Shown here in pieces: positions 28,558-41,400 of a stretch of 64,000 nucleotides of DNA. Origin of the DNA: Microvirga lupini (lineage in GTDB: Bacteria > Pseudomonadota > Alphaproteobacteria > Rhizobiales > Beijerinckiaceae); assembly GCF_014191055.1 (NCBI RefSeq), contig NZ_JACHWB010000003.1, forward strand, positions 682,066 through 746,065. The letters run 5' to 3'. Both the position numbers and the translations under genes were made by a program. Every line of letters begins with the position of its first letter. Within the stretch, counting starts at the first letter, position 1. Under the pieces are notes generated by a model. It was not told the DNA's origin. It made no database searches and saw only the letters and a list, made by a program, of their open reading frames with translations.

Positions 28558-29988
28558 CTATGCAGCGGTTGCATCCTTGGTCTGGTCGCGTAGGCGCAAC
28601 AGAGTTTCGTCCTTGCCAAGAACCGCCATGACGTCGAAAAGTCCGGGCGAGGTGGCGCGGCCAGTCAGTGCCGCCCGAAGCGGCTGCGCCACTTGCCCGA
28701 GCTTCGCCCCGAGAGCTTCCGCATGCTCGCGCACAACGGCTTCCACGCTCTGGGCTGACCAATCAGAAACAGCCTCGAGCTTCTCGGCAATGCCGACAAG
28801 GCGAGCCCGTCCGTCATCCAGCAGGCTGGCGGCTTTCTCGTCGAGATGAAGCGGGCGCTGAGCATAGAGGTAATAGGCACTGTCGAGGAGCTCGACGAGG
28901 GTCTTGGCGCGCTCCTTCAGGCCTGGCATGGCTGTGATCAGCTTCTGCCGCAGGGCGGGCTTGAAGGTGCGGCCGAGATGGTGCTCGTCCTTGTCCAATT
29001 CCGGCAGCAGATCCTCCAAGGCCTGCACCAACCGCTCGTCATCGGACTGGCGCATGTAATGCCCGTTGAGGTTCTCAAGCTTGGCGAAATCGAACCGGGC
29101 CGGCGAACGGCCGATGCTGCCGAGATCGAAGGCATCGATCATCTCCTGGGTGGAGAAGATCTCCTGATCGCCATGGCTCCAGCCGAGCCGTACAAGATAG
29201 TTGCGGACGGCCTCGGGCAGGTAGCCCATGCTGCGATAGGCCTCGACGCCCAAGGCTCCATGACGCTTGGAGAGCTTGGCGCCATCCGGCCCGTGGATGA
29301 GCGGGATATGGGCCATTCTTGGCACGTCCCAGCCGAGCGCCTGATAAATCTGCGTCTGACGAGCCGCGTTTGTGAGATGGTCGTCGCCGCGGATGACGTG
29401 CGTGACGTTCATGTCATGATCATCCACGACCACGGCGAGCATGTAGGTGGGCGTACCATCCGAGCGAAGGAGCACGAGGTCGTCGAGGTCCTTGTTCTGC
29501 CACACGACGCGGCCCTGAACCTCGTCCTCGACCACCGTCTCGCCCTCGATGGGCGCCTTCAGGCGGATGACCGGCTTCACGCCTGCAGGCGCCTCGGACG
29601 GGTCGCGGTCGCGCCAGCGACCGTCATAGCGCAGTGGACGGCCCTCCTTGCGGGCGGTCTCACGCATCTCCTCCAGTTCCTGCTGGGAGGCATAGCAGTA
29701 ATAGGCCCGGCCTTGGGCGAGCAGGCTCTCGGCGACCTCCTTATGGCGGGCGGCGCGGGAGAACTGGTAGACCACATCGCCGTCCCAATCGAGGCCAAGC
29801 CATTTCAGGCCGTCGAGAATGGCCGCGATGGCTGCATCCGTGGAGCGTTCCCGGTCTGTATCCTCGATGCGCAGCAGCATCTTGCCTCCATGCCGCTTGG
29901 CATAGAGCCAGTTGAACAGGGCCGTGCGTCCCCCTCCGATATGGAGAAAGCCGGTCGGAGAGGGGGCGAAGCGGGTGACGACGGTCAT
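28558..29988 (-). CDS. gltX: Glutamyl-tRNA synthetase
   Basis: This class I synthetase charges tRNA-Glu. The 476-aa protein begins [20 protein letters not shown] with the HIGH-type signature. It has the KMSKS-type loop [20 protein letters not shown] and the C-terminal anticodon-binding helices. It is divergent from comEC with 140 bp between the starts. Some Rhizobiales carry two GltX paralogues, one for tRNA-Gln misacylation. I cannot tell from this copy alone whether it discriminates. Confidence 0.95.
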   Translation of the reverse strand: MTVVTRFAPSPTGFLHIGGGRTALFNWLYAKRHGGKMLLRIEDTDRERSTDAAIAAILDGLKWLGLDWDGDVVYQFSRAARHKEVAESLLAQGRAYYCYASQQELEEMRETARKEGRPLRYDGRWRDRDPSEAPAGVKPVIRLKAPIEGETVVEDEVQGRVVWQNKDLDDLVLLRSDGTPTYMLAVVVDDHDMNVTHVIRGDDHLTNAARQTQIYQALGWDVPRMAHIPLIHGPDGAKLSKRHGALGVEAYRSMGYLPEAVRNYLVRLGWSHGDQEIFSTQEMIDAFDLGSIGRSPARFDFAKLENLNGHYMRQSDDERLVQALEDLLPELDKDEHHLGRTFKPALRQKLITAMPGLKERAKTLVELLDSAYYLYAQRPLHLDEKAASLLDDGRARLVGIAEKLEAVSDWSAQSVEAVVREHAEALGAKLGQVAQPLRAALTGRATSPGLFDVMAVLGKDETLLRLRDQTKDATAA

Positions 29989-30128
29989 CGCAGGGGAACC
30001 TTGACTAGAAGAAACCTGAGGGGCGCGGCCGTGCTGCCGCAGCCTTCCGACTCAATCCACAGGGCGGCTTGGGGCGGAGCGTGCGGTCGTCTAGCATGCA
30101 ACGGAACCCGCGTTAAGCCGAAGCCGCA

Positions 30129-32405
30129 ATGCAAGACAACCGAGGAAAACCCATGAGGATCCCGCGCAGTGCTGCGCGGGTCATGGCTTTGCCCTCGTCC
30201 TGGGGCACCAGCATCGAGTGGAGGCTCCTCGACGGGCGTGGCTGGCTGTCTAAGGCCATCACCCGCGAGATCGAGCAGCGCCGGCTCTTCCCCTGGATCC
30301 CCGTCTGTTTCGGTATCGGCATCCTCCTGTTCTTCCAGGTTGACAGCGCGCCCGCCCTCTGGGCGCCGTTGGGAGCTTTCGCCGTTTGCGGTGCCGCTGG
30401 CATCGCCCTGCGCCGGCACATGACGGCGCTGGTCGCCATGATCGTACTGTCAGCTGTCTTTGCAGGCTTCTCGGCGGGAGTGATCCGCACCCGGACCGTC
30501 TCCGCTCCAGCCATCACCCGCATCATCATCACGACCATTGCAGGCTTCATCGAGGCGGTGGAGGAGCGGGAACAGGGGCAGAGGCTCCTGATCCGTATCG
30601 TCGAGATGAAGGATGTTACGCCGGCTGAGCGTCCGCGTCTCGTGCGGGTATCCATTCGCGCCGGGGCAGGGCTGAGGGCTGGCGAGTTCGTCACCGGCAC
30701 CGCCCGCTTGCTGCCGCCACCGGAGGCGGCATGGCCCGGCGGCTATGATTTCGCCCGCGATGCCTATTACAAGAGGATCGGCGCCGTCGGCTCCATGGTG
30801 GGGCAGATGAGGCGGATTGATCCGCCAAGTCCGCCGGATTGGTCGCTGACATTGGCTGCCCAGGTGGACGAAGCCCGCAATGCGCTGACCCAACGCATTG
30901 CGACGTCCATCGGCGGTGCGGCCGGCGGTGTCGGGGCCGCCCTGGTGACCGGCAAGCGTGGGCTCATCCCGGAGCCCACGAACGACATCCTGCGCGGAGC
31001 CGGGATCTACCACATCGTGTCCATCTCCGGCCTTCATATGGTGCTGGCCGCCGGCACGTTCTTCTGGCTGGTTCGTGCGCTTCTGTCCTTGGGTTCGACG
31101 GTCGCGCTGCTCTGGCCGGTGAAGAAGATTGCTGCCGTGGCGGCGATGATCGGAGCGACGATCTACTGCATCTTCTCCGGCTCCGATGTCGCGACCGAGC
31201 GGTCGCTCATCATGACCCTCGTGATGTTTGGCGCGGTGCTGGCGGACCGTCCCGCATTGAGCATCCGCAATCTGTCGATCGCCGCTCTGATCGTCCTCGC
31301 CCGCGAGCCTGAGGCGCTGTTGGGGCCGAGCTTTCAGATGTCGTTCGGGGCTGTCGCAGGCATGATGGCCCTGGTGCCGCTGATGCAGCGCAAACCTACT
31401 GAGGGAACAACTGCAACCGTTCTCGAACGAGGCCTACGCTGGAGCAGCAAGGCGATGCTCGGGCTCGTGACCACAACCCTGGTGGCCAGCATCGCCACGG
31501 CTCCCTTCGCCGCTTATCACTTCCAGTCGCTGAACCCATACGGTCTTCTCGGCAATGTGCTTGCCCTGCCGCTCGTCTCGGTTGTGGTCATGCCGTCTGC
31601 CGTTCTGGGCGTGCTGGCCTATCCGTTCGGCCTCGACCGTCCTGTCTGGCAGATGATGGGAGCGGCCGTCGAGCAGGTGCTTGCCGTGTCAGCCTGGGTT
31701 GGAAATTTCAGCGGCTCGACCGTGGTGGTGCCGGCGCTGAGCATCGCCGCTTTGGCGTTTTTGAGCCTGGGCCTGCTCACCCTGACCATTCCGGCCTCGT
31801 CGTTGCGGTGGATCGCTCTCATGCCGGCCGGGATGGGGCTTGCCTTCGCGACGGCTCCGGATCGCCATGACATGTTCATCGATCGCGAAGGGGCGGGGGC
31901 TGCCATTCGCGGCCGCCAAGGGCGGCTGGTTCTTGTCGGACGGCCATCGGACTTCGTGATCGAGCAATGGCTGCGCGCCGATGGTGACGCACGCAACGCG
32001 GATGATGGCAGCCTCAGACATGAGGCACGCTGCGACGGCACCGGCTGCGTCGTCATCGCTGGGCATGGGCGGCGGATTGCCTTCATCCAGGATTATGCAG
32101 CCTTCGAGGAGGATTGCCGACGGGCGAACGTGATCGTCACGCGGCTGCAAGCCCCTCCCACATGCCGGCAGCCCTTCGTCCTCGACGGTGAGGCGCTGAA
32201 TGAGCGCGGAGCCACGACCCTGCGCTTTGGCCCGCACGCAGTCGAGGTCACATCCGTGAGGAAAGGCCGCGAGGTCATGGCCTGGCCCGGCGGCCAGTCA
32301 ATTCAGTCTGCGGGAGCGCCCGCTCAGGGGAGGCCGAGGCCTGCAAGGCCTGTCCCTGAGCAGGATCTTCCTGAAGACGAGATCAGTACCGGCGAACCAG
32401 ACTGA
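30129..32405 (+). CDS. comEC: ComEC/Rec2 family DNA-uptake channel protein
   Basis: This is an inner-membrane protein of the family that transports single-stranded DNA during natural transformation. The 758-aa protein has an N-terminal pair of helices, a soluble OB-like region (about residues 130-230) and the competence domain with [20 protein letters not shown]. Many membrane helices follow up to about residue 560. The last 200 residues resemble a shortened, degenerate metallo-beta-lactamase-like domain without a clear HXHXDH motif. The 3' end overlaps the convergent lexA by 23 bp. Whether the host is competent cannot be told. Confidence 0.9.
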   Translation: MQDNRGKPMRIPRSAARVMALPSSWGTSIEWRLLDGRGWLSKAITREIEQRRLFPWIPVCFGIGILLFFQVDSAPALWAPLGAFAVCGAAGIALRRHMTALVAMIVLSAVFAGFSAGVIRTRTVSAPAITRIIITTIAGFIEAVEEREQGQRLLIRIVEMKDVTPAERPRLVRVSIRAGAGLRAGEFVTGTARLLPPPEAAWPGGYDFARDAYYKRIGAVGSMVGQMRRIDPPSPPDWSLTLAAQVDEARNALTQRIATSIGGAAGGVGAALVTGKRGLIPEPTNDILRGAGIYHIVSISGLHMVLAAGTFFWLVRALLSLGSTVALLWPVKKIAAVAAMIGATIYCIFSGSDVATERSLIMTLVMFGAVLADRPALSIRNLSIAALIVLAREPEALLGPSFQMSFGAVAGMMALVPLMQRKPTEGTTATVLERGLRWSSKAMLGLVTTTLVASIATAPFAAYHFQSLNPYGLLGNVLALPLVSVVVMPSAVLGVLAYPFGLDRPVWQMMGAAVEQVLAVSAWVGNFSGSTVVVPALSIAALAFLSLGLLTLTIPASSLRWIALMPAGMGLAFATAPDRHDMFIDREGAGAAIRGRQGRLVLVGRPSDFVIEQWLRADGDARNADDGSLRHEARCDGTGCVVIAGHGRRIAFIQDYAAFEEDCRRANVIVTRLQAPPTCRQPFVLDGEALNERGATTLRFGPHAVEVTSVRKGREVMAWPGGQSIQSAGAPAQGRPRPARPVPEQDLPEDEISTGEPD

Positions 32406-33087
32406 CGAGCTTGCCCTGGATCTTGACCCGATCGGGGCCGAGCACGCGGGTCTCATAGGCCTGGTTGGCGGCTTCAAGCGCGATGGACGAGCCGCGGCGG
32501 CGGAAGCGCTTCAGGGTCGCTTCTTCCTCGTCGATCAGCGCTACGATGATGTCGCCCGTATTGGCCGTGTCCTGACGGCGGATCACCACGAGGTCGCCAT
32601 CGAGGATGCCGGCTTCCACCATCGAGTCGCCACGCACCTCGAGGGCGAAATGGTCGCCCTGAGAGAGGAAGTCGCCCGAGAGGGTGATGGAATGGCTGCG
32701 GGTCTGGATGGCCGAGATCGGCACACCGGCGGCGATACGGCCCATGACCGGGATCGACATCTCGCGATCCCGCGGATCGGAGGCCGGCTGCGGCGCAGCC
32801 TTGGCTTTGCCGGCGAGACCACCTTCGACGACGCTCGGCGTGAAGCGCCGCTGGCTGCCGGTACCGCTGGTGCTCTCAGGCAGGCGGATCACCTCCAGGG
32901 CCCGGGCGCGGTTCGGCAGGCGTCGAATGAAGCCGCGCTCCTCGAGCGCCGTGATCAGGCGATGGATACCGGATTTCGACTTGAGATCCAGCGCATCCTT
33001 CATCTCGTCGAAGGACGGCGGAACCCCGGTTTCACGCAGCCGCTCATGAATGAAGCGGAGCAATTCGTGCTGTTTGCGCGTCAGCAT
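32383..33087 (-). CDS. lexA: SOS repressor LexA
   Basis: This is the transcriptional repressor of the SOS regulon, self-cleaved when RecA is activated. The 234-aa protein has a winged-helix N-terminus ([20 protein letters not shown]) and a linker extended by about 30 residues typical of alphaproteobacteria. The cleavage site is Ala120-Gly121 in [10 protein letters not shown], catalytic Ser155 lies in RGDSMVEAG and Lys193 in EEATLKRF. Its promoter contains one GAAC-N7-GAAC box, so it is probably autoregulated. In many Rhizobiales moeA lies next upstream. Here 14.4 kb of RTX genes intervene. Confidence 0.96.
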   Translation of the reverse strand: MLTRKQHELLRFIHERLRETGVPPSFDEMKDALDLKSKSGIHRLITALEERGFIRRLPNRARALEVIRLPESTSGTGSQRRFTPSVVEGGLAGKAKAAPQPASDPRDREMSIPVMGRIAAGVPISAIQTRSHSITLSGDFLSQGDHFALEVRGDSMVEAGILDGDLVVIRRQDTANTGDIIVALIDEEEATLKRFRRRGSSIALEAANQAYETRVLGPDRVKIQGKLVSLVRRY

Positions 33088-33146
33088 GGCTGGCCCTTAC
33101 TGCCCACAAATGGGCGATTCTGAAACAAATCGAGAACAAGTTAGCC

Positions 33147-33161
33147 GTTCTCGCTGTGTTC
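33147..33161 (-). promoter_or_regulatory. LexA box in the lexA promoter
   Basis: On the lexA strand the sequence is GAACACAGCGAGAAC, an exact GAAC-N7-GAAC, 60 bp upstream of the start codon. It falls in the 17-bp spacer between a possible -35 (TTGCGG) and -10 (TAACTT), the position expected for repression. Confidence 0.85.
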
Positions 33162-33345
33162 CGCAAGTGCGCTGCTCAGGTTGTAGTGAAAGTACTGCGC
33201 CAGCTAGGCTGTTTTTTTAGCATTATTGGCTTAGGCCCGCTTCAGGGCGATCATTAATCTCGACATTGTTACGGAGTTCAGAGTTGCTTTTCCGCACACT
33301 CCTTTGATACATATTAACGTATCGTTACTTCGGGCAGAGGGCAGA

Positions 33346-34776
33346 ATGGCTGTTGAATCCGCTATTTCAAAAGTTGTTAGTCGAGACGACAATTCTGCAA
33401 GAACGTCTGCAACTTCTGTCGCCGTGCTGGCTCCGGGAGCGAATTGGACCGGTACCGATGTCGACGAAATCCACACCGGCACCGAAAACGATGACACTCT
33501 TGATGGGGCCGGTGGAAACGACCAGCTCTCCGGCGGAGCAGGAAACGATACTCTCAAAGGCGGCGACGGTCTCGATACGCTCACCGGCGGCTTGGGGCGC
33601 GACCTCATGGAGGGCGGATTAGGCTTCGATTTCGCTTCGTATGCACAGGCGACAGGTGGACTGACGATCTCGCTTTCCAGCCCGGTCCTGAACACGGGGG
33701 AAGCGGCAGGTGACCTTTACGACAGTATCCAGGGGGTCATCGGTTCGGCCTTCAACGATTGGATCATGGGAAGCCTCGACCACGATCATCTCATCGGCGG
33801 CGAGGGCAGCGACACTCTCGATGGCAGTGCCGGCATTGACACGCTCGAGGGAGGCGCTGGCGACGATGTGTATATCGATCCTTTCGGCGACGTCATCATC
33901 GACAGCGGCGGCATCGATACGATCCGGACGAGCAGAAGCCATTCTCTCGCGGACAACTCGACCATTGAAAACCTCGTGGCGCTCGATCCCGCCGGAAGTG
34001 CTGCGTTGAACCTGACCGGCAACAGCTCGAATAACGTTCTGATCGGTAACCGGGGAGGCAATATCCTTGATGGAGGGAGCGGAGCCGACACTCTGGTGGG
34101 CGGTCTTGGTGACGATGTCTACAGGGTTGACCAGCAGGGAGATCAGATCAGGGATGCCGTCTCCGGGGGCTTCGATATCGTCCTTGCGTCCTCGTCGTAT
34201 TTTCTCGCGAGAGACGCCGAGATCGAGGTGCTGAAATTTGAGGATGTTGCCAGTGAAGCATCTTACAATCTCGGCGGCTCCGATTCATCCAACGTGATCA
34301 CCGGCAATGCTGGGAAAAATCTGCTTAGAGGATATGGTGGGCACGATATCATCCAGGCAGGAGCCGGCAAGGATGTGATCTATGGCGGCACCGGCAATGA
34401 CACTCTGTTTGGCGGTGCGGGCTCGGACAGGCTCTATGGCGAAGCGGGCCGCGACACCTTCGTGTTCGACACTAGGCCAAACAAATCGAATCTCGATCGG
34501 ATCTACAAGTACAATCCAAAGGACGATACGATCTGGCTCGACAATGCGGTGTTCACCAAGCTCGGAAAGGGCACTCTGTCGAAGCCGCAGAAGCTGAAAT
34601 CCAGCATGTTCGCGCTCGACAGCAAGGCCAAAGATTCATCTGACAGGATCCTCTATGACAAGAAAACCGGTTCCCTTTATTATGACAGGGACGGCACAGG
34701 TTCGGCAGCGAAGATCAAGATTGCGACTTTGGATAAGAAGCTCAAAATCTCCTACCACGATTTCTTCGTGATATGA
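33346..34776 (+). CDS. RTX calcium-binding protein, 476 aa, probably type I secreted
   Basis: This protein is of the hemolysin-type calcium-binding family. It has no signal peptide. Nonapeptide GGxGxDxLx repeats lie at about residues 47-100, 225-265 and 320-375. Between them is a ~50-residue module (FASYAQATGGLTISLSSPVL, then an NTGEAAGD segment) that recurs in the 2177-aa neighbour. The last 100 residues form a cassette shared with the other three RTX proteins here and end in the hydrophobic tail YHDFFVI, a likely type I secretion signal. The ATG at 33346 follows GAGGGCAG. The upstream extension has no ribosome-binding site. No enzymatic domain is visible, so the function is unknown. Confidence 0.85.
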   Translation: MAVESAISKVVSRDDNSARTSATSVAVLAPGANWTGTDVDEIHTGTENDDTLDGAGGNDQLSGGAGNDTLKGGDGLDTLTGGLGRDLMEGGLGFDFASYAQATGGLTISLSSPVLNTGEAAGDLYDSIQGVIGSAFNDWIMGSLDHDHLIGGEGSDTLDGSAGIDTLEGGAGDDVYIDPFGDVIIDSGGIDTIRTSRSHSLADNSTIENLVALDPAGSAALNLTGNSSNNVLIGNRGGNILDGGSGADTLVGGLGDDVYRVDQQGDQIRDAVSGGFDIVLASSSYFLARDAEIEVLKFEDVASEASYNLGGSDSSNVITGNAGKNLLRGYGGHDIIQAGAGKDVIYGGTGNDTLFGGAGSDRLYGEAGRDTFVFDTRPNKSNLDRIYKYNPKDDTIWLDNAVFTKLGKGTLSKPQKLKSSMFALDSKAKDSSDRILYDKKTGSLYYDRDGTGSAAKIKIATLDKKLKISYHDFFVI

Positions 34777-35416
34777 TGGGGTCCTATGCAGGTGACCAGC
34801 ACGTCGGGGCAGTGACCGACATTCCCAGCTATGGATCGAGTGAGCTGTTTCTATTGACGGGAAACTGCTCTCTTTTCTTTGCTTGTTCGTATTTCTGACA
34901 AGCAGAGCATCCTGCCGAATGCCCTCTTACTAGATCCCCCATAAGCTGGCTGCGGACACTTCCGGAAATCGAGGGTCCCTCAAAGGACGGATTTGGAGTC
35001 CTGACTCCTTTCGATAAAGAAGTTTTCTTGAAAATAATCCTATAAGAAATTCGTGTGCCGTGATGCACAAGCCTCATATATCCTGATGATGTCAATAATC
35101 TGAGACAATACAAAAGGTCGTTCTTGTCCAAGAAAATATAAATAATAACTATTATTAGGATAATAATCTTAAAATATGATTGTTGAGATTGACTAAAGAA
35201 GAAGAAGCTAAATCCAGACGACCCGCGTGAAAAGGCAGGGCTATATTCTTAGCGTATCATAAAACGACTGAGGCGAAGACCTGGATCAGTCGGTGGTTCG
35301 ACGCCAAGCGGTCCTCGTAAACCATAACACCAAAGATGCTTAAGGGGAGTTTACTCATGGAAAGAAACCTTGTATCAATGATGTAGTATAACGTTAAATT
35401 ACCCGTAAGGTGCACT
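34777..35416. other. 640-bp A+T-richer spacer between two RTX genes
   Basis: No supported gene. A terminator-like hairpin stands at 34842-34880. From about 35020 to 35400 the DNA is clearly A+T-rich (for example AATATAAATAATAACTATTA), unlike the core genome. A short stretch at 35262-35322 could be read as a decayed gene tail on either strand but is not identifiable. The 3' end holds the probable promoter and AAGGTG ribosome-binding site of the next gene. Confidence 0.6.
34842..34880 (+). terminator. Terminator-like hairpin after the 476-aa RTX gene
   Basis: GAGCTGTTTC pairs with GAAACTGCTC (one mismatch) around a CTATTGACGGG-type loop. It is followed by TCTTTTCTTT. Confidence 0.6.
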
Positions 35417-38400
35417 ATGGCGACCCGCTTCGATGGCGAAATCACCTTCAGCTCAAACAATGCGCATGGCACGCAGCCGAAGGTAAAGGCCTTGCCGAAC
35501 GGCGGCTACGTGGTGGTTTATCAGAGTGATTTCGAAGGGCAGGACGTCTGGTTCGAGTTTCGTGACGCTCTGGGGCGCGTCACGAACAATTCCCGCACTT
35601 TCGCCCAGTCCGGTGATCAAGTCGATCACGACGTCGCCGTCCTGACGAATGGGGATGTCGTCATCTTGTGGCGGGATACGGCTTTTAACGACATCAAGGG
35701 GCGTCGCTTCGCGCCCGACGGCGCGGTAAAGTCCGACGAGTTCTTTGTGCGCGACGTCGATGAAACTCAGCTGTCCCCATCCGTCATAGCGCTTGCCGAC
35801 GGAGGATTTGCGACTTTGATGGCGTCGAAGCCGCCGGAGCAAATGAGTGCCTATGCGGTCAATGTCGGCCTTTTTAATGTGGACGGAACCCTGCGCTCCA
35901 ACTTGCTGATACCTGGTGGGATCAACCCCCAGACTGGCCCTGTTCCTATGAGAGATCCGCAGATAGTGCAGCGTCCGAATGGGCAGCTCACTGTAAGCTG
36001 GGAATATGGCGGAGATACGCGCTTCCGAAGCTATCTTCCCGACGGAAGGGCTGCTTCGGCTGAAGAAATTTTGGCCGGTGGCGCTGGGGGCCAAGGTTCA
36101 ACCGCGCTGGCATCTCTTTCGAATGGGAATCTCGTTGCTGCTTTCATCGATACGGGTGCTGTGCCCGGGCAGTCGCTTCTTCGGGGTCGTATAATTGGGT
36201 CATCGACCAATCTCGACTTCAAGATGACCGATAGTGGGGAGTATGCCGAGCCTTCGGTCGCTGTTCTAACCGATGGACGCTTTGTTGTCGCTGTCATGCA
36301 TCGCGTTACCGCGACCGACAAATGGAGCATCCGTGCTCAGGTATTCGACGCGAATGGAACGCCGAGCGCGGGCGAGGCGGAGTTCGTCGTCAACGCCCCC
36401 TCCGCTGGATCGGCGGTTTCGCCGAGTATTAGCGTTCTTCGGGACGGGCGCTTCATGGTCGCGTGGTCCGAGGAGGGTGTGGGTGAGACCCACATCGCTA
36501 AAGGGCAGGTCTTCGACGCGCGCGCATCCGGCGTCGTGGTCAACGGAACATCCGGCAACGATATCTATGTCGCATCGTCCTATGGTGGCGACGAGCTGTA
36601 TGGCAACGGCGGCGATGACCTTCTGATCGATCTAGAAAGCCGCGGGATTTCCACCCAAGCGGGCGACAAATATGACGGCGGTGCGAACATCGACACTGTC
36701 AGCTATGAACGGGTGGGCGCCGGCGTCACGGCAAGCTTAGCGGATTTCGGTGCCCGCAACTCTGGAGCCGCTTTCGGAGATTCCTATTACAATGTCGAGA
36801 ATCTCAAAGGCAGCGCCTATGGCGACGAGCTGCACGGGGATGGTAAGTCTAACACGCTTACGGGCGGGCAGGGTGATGACGTGCTCTATGGGGGAGCAGG
36901 CTCCGTAGGAGATCGGTTTGTAGGCGGGGCCGGAATCGATACAGTCACCTTTGCATATTCCACTGCCGGTGTAGGGGTCGCGATCAATCTCGACGACCCA
37001 TCGGAAAACGCCGGGGAGGCCTCCGGCGATGTCTATGAGAGCATCGAGATCTTTGTCGGGAGTGACTGGGACGATCATTTCGTTGCCGGCCTTGATAGTA
37101 CATTCCACGGCGGAAAGGGGAATGATGTCGCCATCGGTAGTCATCTCAACGACAAGTTTTACGGCGAGAGCGGAAACGATGATCTGAGGGGCTATTTCGG
37201 GAATGACACCCTCGAGGGCGGTTTAGGATCTGATATCCTTTATGGCGAGGACGGAGACGATACCCTTGATGGAGGTGGTGAGAACGACATTCTCCGTGGC
37301 GGCGCCGGTACTGACAGCCTCGTCGGCGGAACTGGCAATGACATTCTAGTCGGCGGATTGGGCGCGGACAGGCTGATCGGCGGAGACGGCACTCAGGACA
37401 TGGCACTCTACGAGGGTGCGCAAGGTGTCATCGCCAACATGACGGACCGCTCCAAAAATACGGGTGAGGCCGCGGGCGATACCTATGATGGTATCGAGAA
37501 CCTCGCCGGAACTGCCTTCAACGACATTCTGACAGGTGCTACGGGTTTCAATGGGCTCTTCGGTCAGGCCGGTAACGACACGCTTGAAGGCATGGACGGC
37601 GATGACGATCTGATCGGCGGGGCCGGCGCGGACAAGCTCGACGGCGGGTCCGGCAACGATTGGGCGATCTATCGTGACGCGAAGGCGGATGCGAACGGCA
37701 ACGGCGTTCGCATCAACCTCAAGACGAACCAGCATGCCGGTGACGAGGCGCTGGGCGACGAGCTGATCAGCATCGAGAATGTGCGCGGATCCGCGCACAG
37801 GGATATTCTCATCGGAAACGCGGCGGCGAACCGACTTGAAGGAGGTAACGGCGACGATTGGCTCTATGGCGGTGCCGGTACTGCTGGCGACACGCTTGTC
37901 GGCGGTGGGCAGTGGAACTATGCCACCTATGAGTACTCTACCGATACCAACGGCATCGTGCTCGATCTCCTCAATCGCGCCAACGATGCCGGTGAAGCCA
38001 AAGGCGACGTGTTCATAGAGATCACCGCATATGGCGGCACGAACTTTTCCGACCGTATTGTCGGATTGAACAGCTATAACGAGTTTAACGGAAACGGTGG
38101 CAATGACACTCTGATTGGTGGTACCAGTGGCGACTACCTGAATGGCGGTGATCACGCTGACAAGCTCATCGGCGGCGCGGGCGCAGATGTTCTCGTCGGT
38201 GGCGACGGGAATGACTCAGCGTCGTATGAGAATGCCTCGGCAGGCGTGAAGGCTTACCTCGATCCGACCAAAGGGACGAACACGGGCGATGCCGCAGGCG
38301 ATCAATATCATTCCATCGAGAATTTGATTGGCTCTGCACACGCTGACCAGCTCTGGGGTAACGGAGCGGGCAACGTCTTGGAGGGGCGAGACAACAACGA

Positions 38401-41400
38401 TGCCCTCTACGGGTTGAACGGCAATGACACGTTGATAGGTGGAAAGGGCGACGATATCCTGAGCGGCGGCGAAGGCAGCGATGTCCTGGACGGCGGTGAT
38501 GGACACGATACGTACTATATCGATAGCAGCGATACAGCAATCGACAGTGGCGCCAGCGGCGACAGGGATACGGTGATTGCGGTTGCCAGTGGATCGTACC
38601 TCCTCGGGGAGGGTATCGAAGACGGTCGCATCGGCACAGGAGTCTCTGGTGTTACTTTGACCGGCAGCAATTCAGAGAACGTTCTAGACGGCAATGAGAT
38701 AGATAATACTCTCGCCGGAGCCGGAGGAAATGATCTCATTCGAGGGCTTCACGGCAACGATGTCCTCTATGGCGATGAGGGCGATGATACTGTCGATGGT
38801 GGCGAGGGAGATGATCGTCTCTATGGGGGAGAGGGTAACGATTCTCTCTATGGGGGCGAGAACGACGACATCCTGATCGGCGGAAGCGGTGAGAACACCC
38901 TCGTCGGTGGTGACGGGCACGATACTTTACGGGCCGGCAACGGTACGAATACGATTCAAGGCGGCTCCGGCAACGACGTGTACTATGTCGGCAAAGGGGA
39001 CAATGTCGAGATCGACGAGTCTGGCATCGATACGGCTTATGTCTATCGCTTCACCTTCGGCGATGACACGGTGGCGCTCAACGACTACATCAGGGATCTT
39101 CGCGACAATAAGGCGATCGAAAACGTCGAGATTGTCGACGGTCTCGAAGAGGAGGGTACCGACGGTGACGATACACTCGAAGGGTCGGAAGGGAACGATA
39201 CCCTCGATGGCGGCAGGGGCAATGACAGCATCAACGGCCATGGCGGGGACGACAGCCTGATCGGCGGCGACGGCAACGACACGCTCAACGGCGGTGAAGG
39301 CAACGACACCCTCGACGGCGGCGTCGGCGACGATGTTGTCAATGGCAACCAGGGTGAAGACGTTCTTTACGGCAGCGAAGGAAACGACACCCTGAGCGGC
39401 GGCGCCAACAACGACACCCTGAACGGCGGCGATGACAACGACAGCCTCGTCGGCGGCGACGGTGACGACAGCCTCGATGGCGGCGTGGGAGACGATACGC
39501 TCGAAGGTGGCCTGGGCCATGACACGCTCGAAGGCGGCCTGGGCAACGACTCCATGGTCGGTGGCGATGGCGACGATGTGTATTACATCCGCCAGGAGGA
39601 GGATTCTGTCGTCGAGACGATAGAAGCATCGGGCGGCACAGATAAGGCCTACATCTTCATCAGCGAGTATGCGCTGAACGATACGATCGGTATCGAAATC
39701 CTTGAGGTTGGTGAGGGAGTGGATTTCGATGTCACTCTCGATGGCAACAGCCTGAACAACACGATCATCGGCGGTGTCGGCAACGACTCCCTGACCGGCG
39801 GTGAGGGTGACGACGTCCTCAAGGGAGGCGACGGAGGGATCGATACGCTCCGTGGCGGTGCCGGCAACGACGTCTATTACGCTGGCGCGGAAGACATCAT
39901 CGATGACGAATCCGGCATCGACACCTTGATGGTGGTCACGTCCGGCACCCACGGCCTCGAAGGTCATGATGAGGTCGAAATCCTGAAGGCTGAGGCCGGT
40001 GTCGAGAATATCTGGCTCGTCGGTCGCCCGGCTGGCGCCAACAATTCGACCCATCTGATTGGCAACGAGCTTGCGAATACGCTCGAAAGCGGAGGTGCCA
40101 ACGAGACGCTGGAAGGCGGCGAGGGTGACGACGTCTATATCGTGACCTCGCTCACTGCTACCATCAATGAGAACGGCACCAGTAATGGCGATGCCATCGT
40201 CCTGCGTGGTGACTTCGAAACGGAAGCCGGCCTGTCGGTTTATATCATGGCTGATGGTGTCGAGATCCTTGATGCTCAAGACGCGACAGGGCTTGAAGCG
40301 ATTCTCGGGAACCAGCTGTCGAATACGATTTATGGCAATAACTCGGGCGTTGCGCTCGTTGGCGGAGAAGGAAACGACACCTACTATGTCGGTATTGGCG
40401 ACAAGGTTACCGAGGGTGCTGGGGAGGGAGCCACTGATACTGTCATCGTCTCAGGGAGCATTTACGCCCTGGAGGAGAACTCCGAGGTCGAGATCCTGAA
40501 GGCGGCTGAGGGTACCCGTGCGATCCACCTGTTCGGCAACAACCTCAGCAACCATCTTATCGGCAACGACGGCAGAAACTATCTGCATGGTGGTGCCGGT
40601 GGGCCTGACCGCTTCGAGGGCGGTGACGGCAACGATACCTACATCTTCTCCAGTACAGGCGATGATCTTTCAGCAGCCGACACCGGCGGCGACATGGATG
40701 TTGCCTATATTTGGGATGATCTCTTCGAAGGAAAAGCGGCCGAGGCCGACCTGTTCGAAGCCTATCTCAAGTCGATGGGCATCGACTATGTCTATCGGAA
40801 TATTACGCCGCCGCCACCGCCATCGGATGGGCAAGGCGAGGGCGACCCAACCGATATTGCACTGAGTTCCTACGAGATCGCCGAGGACGCCGGGGCCCTC
40901 GCCATCGTCGGCGTGCTGAGCGCGACCGATAGCGTCCACGGACCCTTCAAGTACAGTCTTGTCGGTGATGCGGATGAGAAGTTCGAAGTCATCCGACTGA
41001 CCAGCGGACCGGCCGCCGGACAATGGGTGCTCAGGCTGCGCGAAGGCGCTACCCTGGACTTCGAGACCAACGAGTTCCACTTCGTCGACATCGAGGTGAC
41101 CGATATCGATGGGAACCAGTATACCGAGAGAAATATCCAAATCGGTGTGATCGACCGTCCGGAAGAGCCTGGCGGTAATAAACTGCCCGTTGTTGCATTT
41201 GACGCTACAACCGTCCGCGAGCATGCTAATGCGGGTACGACAGTTGGCGTTTTCTCAGCAACAGATGAGGATGGCGATCCACTTACTTATACTCTTGTCG
41301 ACAATGCCGATGGTCGTTTTGTTCTCGATGGACAGAGGCTTAAGGTTGTAGACAACACTCGAATTGATTTCGAAGACATACGTCAGCTCAAGGTATCTAT

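Noticed and set aside
34829-35131. 100-codon minus-strand frame in the A+T-rich spacer
   Set aside because: It runs through the terminator hairpin of the RTX gene, has no recognisable domain, and I see no ribosome-binding site.
35257-35472. 71-codon minus-strand frame overlapping the start of the giant RTX gene
   Set aside because: It would cover the promoter and start of a well-supported gene and matches nothing I recognise.
39180-39570. Regular 27-bp repeats resembling a CRISPR array
   Set aside because: There are no unique spacers. The period encodes GGxGxDxLx nonapeptides in frame within a larger gene, and no cas genes are present.
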